From assembly GCA_026396115.1 (NCBI GenBank), contig JAPLXL010000003.1, forward strand, positions 1 through 42,333: DNA of 42,333 bases, written 5' to 3'. Under the pieces are notes generated by a model. That model was not told the DNA's origin. It ran no database searches and was given only the letters and a program-made list of their open reading frames with translations. Positions within the stretch are counted from its first letter, which is position 1; every line of letters begins with the position of its first letter. Below, one piece after another: positions 14,542-23,410 of this stretch. The position numbers were made by a program, and so were the translations under genes. The DNA is from Candidatus Nealsoniibacteriota bacterium. GTDB lineage: Bacteria > Patescibacteriota > Minisyncoccia > Minisyncoccales > RBG-13-42-11.

Positions 14542-16358
14542 AATTTTCAATTTTCAATTACCAAGTGTTAGCGAAAGTGGAAAAGAAGAAAATCTTCTTC
14601 TCTGACTTTCAATTTTCAAAGAGAGGTTTTACTTTTATTGATGTGATGGTAGGCACGGCTTTGGTGCTCATTATCTTTATGGGAATTTTTAGTGCATATC
14701 AGTTAGGAATGAAAGCGGTTGGGCAGGCAAAAAATAAAATTACAGCAACCGCTTTGGCTAACGAGCAAATAGAAAAAATTAGAAATTTACCCTACGAATC
14801 AGTAGGTATTATAGACGGACAATTGCCTGTTGCTGTCGGAGTTTTGGCCTCATCTACGAACATTTTTTTAAACAATGTAGAGTATTTTGTTAAAAGAAAT
14901 ATTGAATACATTTCTGATGAAGCTGATGGAATTGGCGATGAAGATGAGTGTGATTTGGATTATAAAAGAGCCGAGATTAAAGTTTCTTGGGGAGGAAGAT
15001 TTTTAGGAGAAGTAAAGATGGTTACAGACATCGCTCCCAAAAATAAATTTGAAGAAATTGCTTCTTGTGAAGCCCAGCCCGGAGGAATTCTTTCTGTCAA
15101 GGTTTTTGACGCTTATGGCATAATGGTTGTCTCTCCTTTAATTGAAGTTTTTGAAGAGGTGAGCGGAGAATTGATTGCCTCTTATATGCCACTCAGCGGC
15201 AAAAAAGATATTCCTTTAGCTACTTCTACTTACAAAGTACTTGTTTCTAAAACCGGTTACTGCACAGATAGAACATACGGCACAGATGAAATTACTACTC
15301 CAATAAAGCCTCACCCAATAATTTTAGAGAAGCAAACTACAGAAATTAGCTTCTCTATTGATAAAATTAGCGCTTTTTCAGTAAATACTTTTTCCCCTTG
15401 GGGAGAAAGTATTTGGGCAGATTCTTTCCAAGACACCAGCAAGATTTTTGAAATGGAGAATGTGGTTGTGGCTGGAGGAGAAGCAAAATTAGCTACCACT
15501 ACCGAGGGTTATTATCCTTCCGGTTTTTTAATTTCCACTGAAATTTCGCCGACAAATTTACTGAATTGGAATGAATTTATTTTTACAGACTCAGAACCAA
15601 TTGATACAGATTTGAAATACCGGATTTATTATGCCACCAACACCAGTTGGGAGCTTATTTCAGATACAGACTTGCCGGGTAATTCAATAGGCTTTGACGA
15701 AAGTCCAGTGGATTTATCAGGATTAGATTCGGCTATCTACCAAAAACTTAAACTCAGAGCCAATTTTTTAACTAACACCATAACCACTACTCCGACTCTT
15801 TACGATTGGCAGGTTTCTTGGATTACTTCTGAAGCCACACCAATTCCTAATGTGACTTTTAATTTAAGAGGAGCTAAACTTATTGGCTATGATGTTAATG
15901 AAAATCCGATTTATAAATATTCTCAAAATTCTGCTTCCACTAACCAGGGTCAGATTGATACTGTGGGTTTGGAATGGGACAATTATACTTTTTCTGTTGA
16001 TACTGAAACCAGTTTAAATTTAGTAGGGATTGATCCTGAGCCTCAGCCGATTGGTTTGATACCAGACACCATCTTGCAAGTAAATTTATATTTGGAATCA
16101 GAAAATTCTCTTTTGGTTACTGTTCAAAATATTGAGACCTTAGAGCCCATATTTTCAGCCGCAGTCAGATTGTTTAATTCTGGATTAGGTTATGATACTA
16201 CTCAGTATACAAATGAGAAAGGTCAAACTTATTTTATTTCTTTGACTGCTACCACTTACAATTTAGAGGTTCAGGCACCAGGATGTTTAGATTATGAGGG
16301 TCAAGTTTCTGTTTCGGGCAATACGACAAAGACAGTGGGACTTGAGAGAGTGGAATAA
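14538..16358 (+). CDS. Large minor pilin with C-terminal carboxypeptidase-regulatory-like domain
   Basis: 606 aa. The prepilin motif is KRG-FTFIDVMVGTALVLII: cleavage after G30, Asp instead of Glu at +5, then the hydrophobic helix. The leader (about 30 aa, basic) is unusually long and its DNA (14545-14625) is made of repeat-like TTTCAATTTTCAA and GAAGAAAATCTTC hairpins, so the leader appears to derive from repeat sequence. The body is a beta-rich adhesin-like region. The last about 90 residues (LLVTVQNIETLEPIFSAAV, then TNEKGQTYFISLTATTYNL) fit a CarboxypepD_reg/PEGA-like sandwich. Probably a pilus-tip or initiating minor pilin. Confidence 0.8.
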   Translation: MKFSIFNYQVLAKVEKKKIFFSDFQFSKRGFTFIDVMVGTALVLIIFMGIFSAYQLGMKAVGQAKNKITATALANEQIEKIRNLPYESVGIIDGQLPVAVGVLASSTNIFLNNVEYFVKRNIEYISDEADGIGDEDECDLDYKRAEIKVSWGGRFLGEVKMVTDIAPKNKFEEIASCEAQPGGILSVKVFDAYGIMVVSPLIEVFEEVSGELIASYMPLSGKKDIPLATSTYKVLVSKTGYCTDRTYGTDEITTPIKPHPIILEKQTTEISFSIDKISAFSVNTFSPWGESIWADSFQDTSKIFEMENVVVAGGEAKLATTTEGYYPSGFLISTEISPTNLLNWNEFIFTDSEPIDTDLKYRIYYATNTSWELISDTDLPGNSIGFDESPVDLSGLDSAIYQKLKLRANFLTNTITTTPTLYDWQVSWITSEATPIPNVTFNLRGAKLIGYDVNENPIYKYSQNSASTNQGQIDTVGLEWDNYTFSVDTETSLNLVGIDPEPQPIGLIPDTILQVNLYLESENSLLVTVQNIETLEPIFSAAVRLFNSGLGYDTTQYTNEKGQTYFISLTATTYNLEVQAPGCLDYEGQVSVSGNTTKTVGLERVE

Positions 16359-16403
16359 GAAAAATCAAAGATTAATCCGCCAACTGGCAGACAAAAATCA
16401 AAA

Positions 16404-16458
16404 GTCGAAGAGGACTTCGTCTTCTTCTTCACCTTCACTTCCTTCGGAAGCTTGGTAT
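16404..16458 (+). repeat. Two-hairpin dispersed element abutting the next pilin start
   Basis: GTCGAAGAGGAC-TTC-GTCTTCTTC, linker TTCACCTTC, stem ACTTCC-TTC-GGAAGC, tail TTGGTAT and then ATG 16459. The element frame (SSSSSPSLPSEAWY) is open into the gene. Confidence 0.9.
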
Positions 16459-17439
16459 ATGAAAGGATTTACTCTTATTGAAACCATAGTAACTATTGTC
16501 ATTTTCACTATTATTTTTGGTGTGGTTAGCGCCTTCATTATTATGGCTTACAGGACTCAGGGGTATACTTGGCAGCAGTCGATGGCCATAAATGAAGCCA
16601 GAAGAGGAATTGAAACTATGGTTAAAGAAATTAGGGAAGCAAGGCCAGGCGATGATGGTTCCTACCCAATTGTTTATGCTGGTGATAAAGAATTCATATT
16701 TTTTGCAGATATTGATAAAGATGGCGCAACAGAAAGATTGAGGTATTTTTTGGGGACAGTGGATTCTGGGAGTCAAGCTCAAAAATGCGTCACTTTTACC
16801 AAAGGCGGAACTTGCAGTGTTAGTTTTTCTAATTTTTTAAAAGGAAATTTAAAATCAACCCAAGTGAAAATTTCAGTGGAAGGAGATTTGGGAGCTTCTA
16901 ATGAATATGTTGAAATTTTTGCTGATGGAGTAAAATTAGAAAATCTTTGCCAGACAGGTTGTACAGATTGTGCTGTAACCTGGCAAGGAACCCAAACTTT
17001 TGATGTCACCGATTTGACAAAAGACAATTCCATTCAATTTTTAGCTGATGCCACTATCCATGTTGATTCTCAATGTAGTTGGGAAGAACCAAATCACGCA
17101 ATGAAAGCCATTTTTGAGTTAAGCTGGAATGAAGAAGTTATTGGAGCCGGCAATGAGCTTAAGAAAGGAGTAATAAATCCGGTGGCAGGATCGGGCGGGA
17201 AAATTACTTATCCTTTAGACCAAGAAGAAGTTACTATTTTAACTTCTTATGTCCGTAACGTTCCGCCAATTTTTAGATATTTTGATCAAGATGGGCAAGA
17301 GTTAATTGAGACCCCTGCTCGGCTTAAAGACACTAAGGTAATGGAAGTTTATTTAATTGTTAATATTGATCCAAACCGGCCGCCTCAGGATTTTGAATTA
17401 AGGTCGGCTGTTCAACTTCGCAATCTTAAAGATGAATAA
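16459..17439 (+). CDS. Minor pilin, class III signal (PilV/PilW-like)
   Basis: 326 aa from ATG 16459. The start is set by the classic short prepilin leader MKG-FTLIET (cleavage after G3, Glu at +5) followed by a hydrophobic helix (IVTIVIFTIIFGVVSAFIIM). The longer open frame upstream reads through the dispersed element and overlaps the previous gene, so it is rejected. The globular part has several Cys (CVTFTKGGTCSV; CQTGCTDCAV), probably disulfides. The next gene overlaps by 8 nt. Role: minor pilin in the initiation complex or tip. Confidence 0.82.
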   Translation: MKGFTLIETIVTIVIFTIIFGVVSAFIIMAYRTQGYTWQQSMAINEARRGIETMVKEIREARPGDDGSYPIVYAGDKEFIFFADIDKDGATERLRYFLGTVDSGSQAQKCVTFTKGGTCSVSFSNFLKGNLKSTQVKISVEGDLGASNEYVEIFADGVKLENLCQTGCTDCAVTWQGTQTFDVTDLTKDNSIQFLADATIHVDSQCSWEEPNHAMKAIFELSWNEEVIGAGNELKKGVINPVAGSGGKITYPLDQEEVTILTSYVRNVPPIFRYFDQDGQELIETPARLKDTKVMEVYLIVNIDPNRPPQDFELRSAVQLRNLKDE

Positions 17440-18946
17440 AGGCATTATTACAACTTATACTTTGGTTTTTGGGGCGATCTTTTTGCTTCTGCTTTCCGGT
17501 CTTTTAGGATTTATTCTTTTACAACTTAGACAAGCCGAACAAAGATTAAACTGGAACCAATCTTTACACATTGCTGAAGCTGGCCTTGATTATTACAGAT
17601 GGTGCTTAAACAATGAGATTGAACAAAATTGCCAAGGTCAAAAAGATTATTATGACCCAGCCGGGAATTTTGTCGGTCAATTTTCAATAGAGGATCTTTC
17701 TGCTTTAGCTTGTGACCAAATTACTTCTCGAAAAATAACTTCTGCTGGCTGGACCAATAAGTATCCTCAAATAAAAAGAAAAATTAGTGTTTTATATGCC
17801 AGGGAATCGGTGGCAAAATATTCTTATATTTTGAATGACAATGTCTGGATAGGAGCAGACCATGAAATCAGAGGACCATATCATTCAAATGGCGGAATCA
17901 GATTTGATGGAGAAAATCAATCTTTGGTTACTTCAGCCAAAAATGAATGGATTTGCACCGCCTCTTTTGGTTGCGGCCCAAAAGGATTTCCAGGAAAAGG
18001 ATGGGGACTTGGTCAATGTGGTGATCCTTGCCACCTTGAAGACAAAAATTGTGTTTGCCCAGGAGTATTTACCACTACTCAAAATTCAAAACCGGACTTA
18101 TTTTCATTTCCTGTTCCGCCTTTTGATTTTGCTGGAATTACCACTGATTTAGCTCAGATGAAAAAATTAACTAAAGAAGAAGGTAAGGGATTATATTTTG
18201 GTCCCTCTGGCGCAAAAGGTTATCGTATCGTTATTAATGAAGATAATATAAAAGTTTGGAAAGTTTTGAGTACAAGAATGCTCGATAAAATCTGCACGGT
18301 TGTTGGTTCTAAGGTAATTTGTGATGGTGGAACCTGTGAACCGGAATGTCCTGAATGCCAAGCGGGCAAATGCATAGTCAGAGATCCGGTAATAGAAACT
18401 GAAAACATTATCTATGATGATCAAATTTCCCAAGATTGCGGATTAATTTTTTTTGAAGACGAACTTTGGGTGGGAAAGGAGAATGTAGAGAGCAAGATAA
18501 AAGGGAAAATTACTATTGTTTCCGCTGATTTAATCGACCCAAACAAAGAAACCAATGTCTGGTTGCAAGGGAATATCGGTTACGTCAGGGGAAGCGAATT
18601 GGATGGTTTACTTCTTATTGCCCAGCACAATAACTTAATCGGCCTTTATTCTCCAAATGTAATAGAATTGAGGGGAATTTTTGTTGCCCAAACCGGCTTT
18701 TTTGGTAGAAACCACTATCCTTGTGCTGAATATTCGTCCTATTGTCTGAGAGAAAAATTAGAAATTTATGGTTCAATAATTAGTAATGGCCGGGTAGGAA
18801 CTCAATGGATTTCCGGAAGTCAGGTTGTTTCCGGTTATTTAAAAAGAGAAAGCTATTTTGATTCAAATTTAGTTTACAATCCTCCTCCTTTTACGCCTTA
18901 TACTGTTTCTGATTTTAAGATTGTCAATTGGGAAGAAATAGAATAA
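17432..18946 (+). CDS. PilX-like pilus assembly protein, large cysteine-rich
   Basis: 504 aa. The N-terminus MNKGIITTYTLVFGAIFLLLLSGLLG is a membrane segment without a standard Phe-Glu prepilin motif, followed by HIAEAGLDYYRWCLN, the AEAG signature typical of PilX_N-type minor pilins. The long extracellular part has clustered Cys (CTASFGCGP, then CGDPCHLEDKNCVCPG, then CEPECPECQAGKC), suggesting several disulfides or a metal site. It overlaps the preceding minor pilin by 8 nt and probably belongs to a minor-pilin complex with the two genes before it. Confidence 0.75.
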   Translation: MNKGIITTYTLVFGAIFLLLLSGLLGFILLQLRQAEQRLNWNQSLHIAEAGLDYYRWCLNNEIEQNCQGQKDYYDPAGNFVGQFSIEDLSALACDQITSRKITSAGWTNKYPQIKRKISVLYARESVAKYSYILNDNVWIGADHEIRGPYHSNGGIRFDGENQSLVTSAKNEWICTASFGCGPKGFPGKGWGLGQCGDPCHLEDKNCVCPGVFTTTQNSKPDLFSFPVPPFDFAGITTDLAQMKKLTKEEGKGLYFGPSGAKGYRIVINEDNIKVWKVLSTRMLDKICTVVGSKVICDGGTCEPECPECQAGKCIVRDPVIETENIIYDDQISQDCGLIFFEDELWVGKENVESKIKGKITIVSADLIDPNKETNVWLQGNIGYVRGSELDGLLLIAQHNNLIGLYSPNVIELRGIFVAQTGFFGRNHYPCAEYSSYCLREKLEIYGSIISNGRVGTQWISGSQVVSGYLKRESYFDSNLVYNPPPFTPYTVSDFKIVNWEEIE

Positions 18947-18960
18947 AATTATTATAAGAT

Positions 18961-19121
18961 GTTCAATGAATCTTTGATTCATTTCACCTTTGAGTTCAAT
19001 GAATCTTTGATTCATTTCGATCTTCATTAAATTTTCAATTTAATTCGATGTTCAATGAATTTTTAATTATCTAGCTTCCGAAGGAAGCGAAGATGGAGAA
19101 GAGATTTATCTCTTCGACTTA
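18961..19121. repeat. AT-rich hairpin repeats and a reverse two-hairpin element before pilM
   Basis: Two identical 25-nt units (18961-18985 and 18994-19018) with stem AATGAATC-TTT-GATTCATT; ATTAAATT-TTC-AATTTAAT with flank TCG (about 19025-19046); a truncated unit (19049-19069); then a reverse-oriented element CTAGCTTCCGAAGGAAGCG followed by AAGATGGAGAAGAGATTTATC and TCTTCGAC (about 19070-19117). All lie in the 180-nt gap before the pilM ATG at 19127. Confidence 0.88.
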
Positions 19122-19126
19122 TTTCA

Positions 19127-20230
19127 ATGTTTGATTTTCTTAGTTTAAAACAACAAGCCTTTGGTTTGGACATCTCTGATTTATCTTTAAAAATTGTAAA
19201 ACTTAAAAAAAATGGCCGGTTTTTCGATTTGGCTTCTTTTGGCGAAACTCAAATTAAGCCCAGAGTAGTTAAAAAAGGAGAAATTAGAGACCAAGACAAA
19301 TTAGCAGAAATAATTAAAAAAGCGGTGCGAGAGGTAAAAGGTGAAAAATTGGGAACAAGAAATGCCGTGGTTTCTTTGTCAGAAGAGAAAGCTTTTTTGC
19401 AAGTAATTCAAATGCCCCGACTTTCAGAGGAAGATTTAAAATCAGCCGTAATTTTTGAAGCTGAAAATCACATACCCTTGCCAATTGAAGAAGTTTACTT
19501 GGATTATCAGATTATTTCTCCCTTGCGTAACCATTTGGACCACCTCGATGTTTTAATTGCTGCTTTTCCAAAAAAAATAATTGATTCTTACGTAACTTGC
19601 CTTAAAAAGGCAAATATCAAACCAATTGTTTTAGAAATTGAATCTTTAGCCATTAGCCGCGCTTTGATTAAAGATGAAACTACTACCCGACCCGTTCTTT
19701 TAATTGATTTTGGCGCCAACCGAAGCGTTTTTATTATTTTTGCCGGTTGCTCTGTGAGATTTACTTTTTCTATACCTGTTTCTTCCCAAAGTTTTACCGA
19801 AGTTGTCTCTCGAGCAATGAAAATCGATTTAATCAAAGCTGAAAAATTAAAAATAAAATATGGGCTGGAAGAAAAGTCTACAAAAATAGGAAAAGAGGTT
19901 TTCGAATCTCTTATTCCTGCTTTAACCGATTTAACCGAGCAAATTAAAAAATACCTTGATTATTATCAGACCCACGCTTTTCACGAGCACTTACCGCCAA
20001 ACGGTAAAGGAATAGAAAAAATTTTAATTTGCGGAGGCGGAGCTAAATTAAAGGGATTTACTTCTTTTCTTTCGTCTGAATTAAAAATCCCGGTTGAAAT
20101 TGGCAATCCCTGGATAAATATTTTGCCTCCCACCGTCCAACCCAAAGAGCAAATGTTAATTTATGAAAAAGAAGAATCTTTGGGCTACACTACTGCCCTA
20201 GGACTAGCCCTCCGTGGCATATATGATTAA
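19127..20230 (+). CDS. pilM: Type IV pilus assembly ATPase-fold protein PilM
   Basis: 367 aa, actin/FtsA-like fold. Visible nucleotide-fold pieces: FGLDISDLSLKIVKL (phosphate 1), PVLLIDFGANRSVFIIF (phosphate 2) and EKILICGGGAKLKGF (adenosine loop). The central part has EEDLKSAVIFEAENHIPLPIEE, a PilM hallmark. PilM is cytoplasmic and binds the N-terminus of PilN, linking the motor to the periplasmic alignment complex. It starts a pilMNO unit; pilN overlaps its end by 8 nt. Confidence 0.93.
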   Translation: MFDFLSLKQQAFGLDISDLSLKIVKLKKNGRFFDLASFGETQIKPRVVKKGEIRDQDKLAEIIKKAVREVKGEKLGTRNAVVSLSEEKAFLQVIQMPRLSEEDLKSAVIFEAENHIPLPIEEVYLDYQIISPLRNHLDHLDVLIAAFPKKIIDSYVTCLKKANIKPIVLEIESLAISRALIKDETTTRPVLLIDFGANRSVFIIFAGCSVRFTFSIPVSSQSFTEVVSRAMKIDLIKAEKLKIKYGLEEKSTKIGKEVFESLIPALTDLTEQIKKYLDYYQTHAFHEHLPPNGKGIEKILICGGGAKLKGFTSFLSSELKIPVEIGNPWINILPPTVQPKEQMLIYEKEESLGYTTALGLALRGIYD

Positions 20231-20774
20231 TCTTTTACCGCACCAAAACAAAGAAGAACTTTTACAGGAAGAAAACTGGAAGATTGTTATGATTTTAGGG
20301 ATTAATATATTAGTAATTTTTGTTTGTTTTGTTTTAATTTTATATTCAATAAACATTTTTATTTCCGGAGAAATTAATTTTCAAAAAATTATTTATGAAC
20401 AAAGAGAGAAAGAATTTGAAACTTCCCAAATGCAGACTCTTCAGCAAAATTTAATAACTTTTAACGAAACTCTCTCACGCTTAGATTCTTTCTATCAGGA
20501 TTGGTTTAACGCAACAAAAATTTTAGAAGAAATTTCAGAAACTATTCCTTCAGAAATCTATCTGACCAATTTATCAATTGATCCGAAAACTGTAAAAGAA
20601 AAAGAAGTAGAATGTATTCTGGTCGGTTTTTCTCCCACTCGAGAAGACCTACTTTTGTTTAAAGAAAATTTAGAAAAAAAAGAAATTTTTGAAGAAGTTT
20701 ATTTTCCGCCAGCCAATTGGGTGAAACCAACAGATATCAACTTTAGGGTTACTTTCAAAATAAAATGGCAATAA
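20223..20774 (+). CDS. pilN: Type IV pilus assembly protein PilN
   Basis: 183 aa from ATG 20223, chosen because PilN proteins begin MINLLP, the conserved PilM-binding segment; a GTG at 20214 would add three residues. One membrane helix (about 18-45), then a coiled coil and a ferredoxin-like Fimbrial/PilN domain (ISETIPSEIYLTNLSID). It pairs with PilO in the inner membrane. pilO overlaps its 3' end by 10 nt. Confidence 0.88.
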   Translation: MINLLPHQNKEELLQEENWKIVMILGINILVIFVCFVLILYSINIFISGEINFQKIIYEQREKEFETSQMQTLQQNLITFNETLSRLDSFYQDWFNATKILEEISETIPSEIYLTNLSIDPKTVKEKEVECILVGFSPTREDLLLFKENLEKKEIFEEVYFPPANWVKPTDINFRVTFKIKWQ

Positions 20775-21304
20775 AGAAGAAAATCTATTTAACGTTAATA
20801 ATTTTTTCGCTTTTAATTATTCTAATAATTGTTTTTGTTATTTTTCCTCTTTTTCGCGGGATAAAAAATAATTCCAAAGAATTAATTGTTCAAAAAGAAA
20901 AATTTGTCGCCTTGGAGGAAAAAATTACAAATCTTGAAAAATTCAAAGTTTTGTACGCAGAACTTCAACATTTTTTAAAAGAAATTGACAACTTGTTTGT
21001 TGATTCGGGGGTCCCGGTAGAATTTATTAGTTTTTTGGAAAAAACTTCTGAAAAATCTCAGCTTAAAATTGAAATCCTGCCTACCTCCGACAAAAAAATG
21101 GAAAAGGATTTTTGGCCCTTTCTTACTTTTCAAATAACTTCTACCGGTTCTTTTACTAATTTTTTAAAATTTTTAGAAAAATTAGAAAATGGTCTCTATT
21201 TGGTTGAAGTACAAAATGTAAGCATCAGTAAATTAACAGGAGATAATGACATTGTTTCAGATAATGTTAGGGCTAATTTTTCCGTCAAAGTTTTTGTTAA
21301 ATAA
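20765..21304 (+). CDS. pilO: Type IV pilus assembly protein PilO
   Basis: 179 aa. N-terminal membrane helix (about 6-30), a coiled coil (KEKFVALEEKITNLEKF) and a ferredoxin-like domain (FLEKTSEKSQLKIEILPT, then LTFQITSTGSFTNFLKFLEKLENG) with the order expected for PilO. It forms the PilN-PilO heterodimer. No PilQ secretin or PilP lipoprotein is present nearby, in line with an envelope without a conventional outer membrane. Confidence 0.88.
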   Translation: MAIKKKIYLTLIIFSLLIILIIVFVIFPLFRGIKNNSKELIVQKEKFVALEEKITNLEKFKVLYAELQHFLKEIDNLFVDSGVPVEFISFLEKTSEKSQLKIEILPTSDKKMEKDFWPFLTFQITSTGSFTNFLKFLEKLENGLYLVEVQNVSISKLTGDNDIVSDNVRANFSVKVFVK

Positions 21305-21310
21305 AATAAT

Positions 21311-21361
21311 CAATGAATTTTCAATTCATTTCAATCTTCAATAAATTTTCAATTTATTTCG
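21311..21361 (+). repeat. Two AT-rich hairpins abutting a start codon
   Basis: AATGAATT-TTC-AATTCATT (21312-21330) and AATAAATT-TTC-AATTTATT (21340-21358), then TCG and ATG 21362. The stems differ at two paired positions in a compensatory way. Confidence 0.88.
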
Positions 21362-21664
21362 ATGCTTAAAATAAAATTTAAAAAAATTAAAAAATCTTTA
21401 AAAAATCTGCCAAGAATTTTGGCAGAAAAAAGTTTTTTGACTTTTTTAGGGTTATTTTTTGTCGTTTTTCTTTTGGGATTGGCTGTTTTTTATTATTCCT
21501 ATGTTTTTTTAACCGAAATTTCCGATGAAACCATAGAGGAAGAAAAACTATTGAAACTTGACATGGAAAGCCAGCAAAAAGTTTTAGAGGAATGGCAAAA
21601 AAGAAACGAAAAATTCTTGGAGGCCGATATCAAAGAATATCCCGACCCCTTTAAAGTTGACTAA
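21362..21664 (+). CDS. Small single-pass membrane protein at the end of the pilus operon
   Basis: 100 aa. Basic N-terminus (KIKFKKIKKSLK), one membrane helix (about 26-50), then a short acidic coiled coil and the C-terminal KEYPDPFKVD. It follows pilO by 57 nt, which is filled by two AT-rich hairpins. Its place matches pilP, and the YPDPF end resembles the proline-rich linker that some pilus proteins use for contacts, but no PilP domain is present. Called a pilus-associated protein of unknown function. Confidence 0.6.
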   Translation: MLKIKFKKIKKSLKNLPRILAEKSFLTFLGLFFVVFLLGLAVFYYSYVFLTEISDETIEEEKLLKLDMESQQKVLEEWQKRNEKFLEADIKEYPDPFKVD

Positions 21665-21700
21665 AAAATAATTTGAGATAGAATATAACCGTTAAAAATC

Positions 21701-21774
21701 GCCCTCGTAGCTTAATTGGATAAAGCAGGGCCCTTCTAAGGCCAAGAGTGTAGGTTCGAGTCCTGCCGAGGGCA
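21701..21774 (+). tRNA. tRNA-Arg(UCU)
   Basis: Acceptor GCCCTCG/CGAGGGC, anticodon loop CTTCTAA, T-loop TTCGAGT. A TATAAC at 21684 could be its -10. Confidence 0.94.
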
Positions 21775-21794
21775 TTAAATATGAAATAAGATAT

Positions 21795-21867
21795 GGGGAT
21801 CGTGGTGTAATAGTAGCACTAGGATCTGTGGAGTCCTCGGTACGGATGCAAATTCCGTCGATCCCCC
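21795..21867 (+). tRNA. tRNA-His(GUG)
   Basis: Anticodon loop CTGTGGA between AGGAT and GTCCT. The acceptor has eight G-starting pairs (GGGGATCG with CGATCCCC), fitting the extra G-1 of tRNA-His. T-loop GCAAATT is slightly atypical. Confidence 0.9.
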
Positions 21868-21892
21868 AAAAAATTTCTCGAGTAATCTAATC

Positions 21893-21919
21893 AAAAAACA
21901 GCCTTCAAAGCTGTTTTTT
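21893..21919. terminator. Bidirectional intrinsic terminator
   Basis: AAAAAACAGC, 7-nt loop, GCTGTTTTTT. It lies between the plus-strand tRNAs and the convergent htrA gene. A second hairpin AATGAAACG/CGTTTCATT (21931-21959) overlaps the htrA stop. Confidence 0.88.
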
Positions 21920-21958
21920 TTGTTTAATATAATGAAACGCTTCTCGGCCCCGTTTCAT

Positions 21959-22984
21959 TTATTTCTTCTCTTCCAGTTTTGCTTTTAGATTTATTTCTTT
22001 GCCGGCTCTAAGAACTTTTAAAGAAATTTCTTGATTAACTTCGCATTTTTGGAGAATATGCGAGAGCGGATTTTCTTCGGTAATTTTTTCTCCTTGGCAT
22101 TCTAAAATTATATCAAACTCTTTTAAACCGGCTTTTTCAGCAGCGCCTCCTGTGATTATGGCTGATTCTCCCAGGACCTCTCTGACAATTAAGGCGCCGT
22201 AATCCACCGGTAACTTATCCTTATCTGCAATTTCTTTGTTCAAAATAATATATTTTACTCCCAAAAATGGTCTCTTTATCTTTCCGTATTTTTTAACTTC
22301 TTCCAAATCTTTTTTGGCATAATTAATCGGAATAGCGAAACCAATGTTTTGAGCGCCCATTACGGTCGCCGTATTGATGCCGATTACTTTTCCTTCAATA
22401 TTGACCAAGGGACCGCCGGAATTTCCCGGGTTAATAGCGGCATCGGTTTGGATTAAACCCCTTAGCATTTCTGCTTGCCTGGATAAGCCAGAAAAAGCAG
22501 TGATATAGCGCGATAACCCGGAAACCACTCCGGTGCTTACCGTGTCGTGGAATTCGCCAAGAGCGTTGCCAATAGCAATTACGGTTTCTCCCAGTTCAAT
22601 TTTATCCGAATCTCCTAATTCTAAATAAGGAAAATTTTTAATGTTTATCTTTAAAATAGCCACGTCATTAATTGGATCTCGAGAGATTACTTTAGCCGGA
22701 TAAGTTTTGTTTGGTTCATAAATAACGGTATAATCCGCATCTCTTTCGGCAACAACATGGTTTGAAGTGATAATATAACCATCGGGGTAGACAATAAAAC
22801 CAGAGCCACCTCCGATTTTTGTTTTTTCTCTTTTGCCTTTTTTCATTTTAGGAACAACAAATTCTTGGCTGCCATAAGGAAAAAAATAAAATCCCTCTAT
22901 TTTGGGAAGGTCGCGGGAAATAACAATGGTGACTACTGCCGGACAAGCCCTTTTAACAATTTCAATAATTGGTGACTTTTCCAT
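21959..22984 (-). CDS. htrA: HtrA/DegP-family serine protease
   Basis: 341 aa: trypsin-like domain with the full triad H76 (ITSNHVV), D107 (RDPINDVAIL) and S189 (NPGNSGGPL), then one PDZ domain (about 240-335, ILNKEIADKD, GAAEKAGLKEFDIIL). Family members degrade damaged envelope proteins. This one starts MEKSPIIEIVKRACPAVVTI, that is, directly at the protease domain, with no signal peptide or membrane anchor. Either it is cytoplasmic or the true start lies upstream; the upstream 22 nt are AT-rich and then a dispersed element begins. Convergent with the tRNAs at 21701-21867. Confidence 0.9.
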   Translation of the reverse strand: MEKSPIIEIVKRACPAVVTIVISRDLPKIEGFYFFPYGSQEFVVPKMKKGKREKTKIGGGSGFIVYPDGYIITSNHVVAERDADYTVIYEPNKTYPAKVISRDPINDVAILKINIKNFPYLELGDSDKIELGETVIAIGNALGEFHDTVSTGVVSGLSRYITAFSGLSRQAEMLRGLIQTDAAINPGNSGGPLVNIEGKVIGINTATVMGAQNIGFAIPINYAKKDLEEVKKYGKIKRPFLGVKYIILNKEIADKDKLPVDYGALIVREVLGESAIITGGAAEKAGLKEFDIILECQGEKITEENPLSHILQKCEVNQEISLKVLRAGKEINLKAKLEEKK

Positions 22985-23004
22985 TTTTTTATTTTATCAT
23001 CAAA

Positions 23005-23050
23005 GGCGAAGAGAGACAAGCTCTCTTCTTCACCTTCGCTCCGCTCGGTA
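23005..23050 (+). repeat. Dispersed element, shortened hairpin 2
   Basis: GGCGAAGAGAGA-CAA-GCTCTCTTC, linker TTCACCTTCG, then CTCCGCTCGGTA. It lies 20 nt upstream of the htrA start but in the opposite orientation to that gene. Confidence 0.85.
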
Positions 23051-23106
23051 AATGATTGTCAACAAGCAAAAATTATGATAACCTTAATAATTGAAAATTA
23101 TTATTT

Positions 23107-23178
23107 GTCCCCGTCGTTCAACGGATAGGACGAGGGTTTCCTAAACCCTAAATGAAGGTTCGATTCCTTCCAGGGACA
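23107..23178 (+). tRNA. tRNA-Arg(CCU)
   Basis: Anticodon loop TTCCTAA between AGGGT and ACCCT; acceptor GTCCCCG/CAGGGAC with one C-A mismatch; T-loop TTCGATT. Confidence 0.9.
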
Positions 23179-23192
23179 CAAATAAACAAATA

Positions 23193-23232
23193 GGGGCCTG
23201 TAGCTTAGAGGAGAGAGCGCCCCCTTTCCATT
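23193..23232 (+). pseudogene. Truncated tRNA: 5' half only
   Basis: GGGGCCTGTAGCTTAGAGG then AGAGAGCGCCCCCTTT: an acceptor 5' strand, D-arm and 5' anticodon stem of an Ala-type tRNA, breaking off in the anticodon loop. The complete tRNA-Ala(GGC) begins 3-4 nt later. The matching 3' half is not found nearby. Confidence 0.75.
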
Positions 23233-23235
23233 CTT

Positions 23236-23306
23236 GGGCCTATGGTATAGTGGTAACACGCGTCCATGGCATGGACGAGTCCGGGGTTCGAGTCCCCGTA
23301 GGTCCA
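23236..23306 (+). tRNA. tRNA-Ala(GGC)
   Basis: Acceptor GGGCCTA/TAGGTCC, anticodon loop ATGGCAT between CGTCC and GGACG, T-loop TTCGAGT. Confidence 0.92.
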
Positions 23307-23312
23307 TAAAAA

Positions 23313-23395
23313 GGAGGGTTGCGATAATGGCTATTCGGCTGGTTTCGAAAACCAGTGGGAGCAATCCCTTGCAGGTTCGAGTCCTGCACCCTCCG
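23313..23395 (+). tRNA. tRNA-Ser(CGA)
   Basis: Class II tRNA, 83 nt. Anticodon loop TTCGAAA between CTGGT and ACCAG; variable arm GGGAGCAATCCC; acceptor GGAGGGT/ACCCTCC. Confidence 0.92.
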
Positions 23396-23410
23396 CAGTG
23401 TTACCAATAT

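Noticed and set aside
16294-16458. 55-residue N-terminal extension of the second minor pilin
   Set aside because: It overlaps the preceding gene and the dispersed element, and the classic leader MKGFTLIET starts at 16459.
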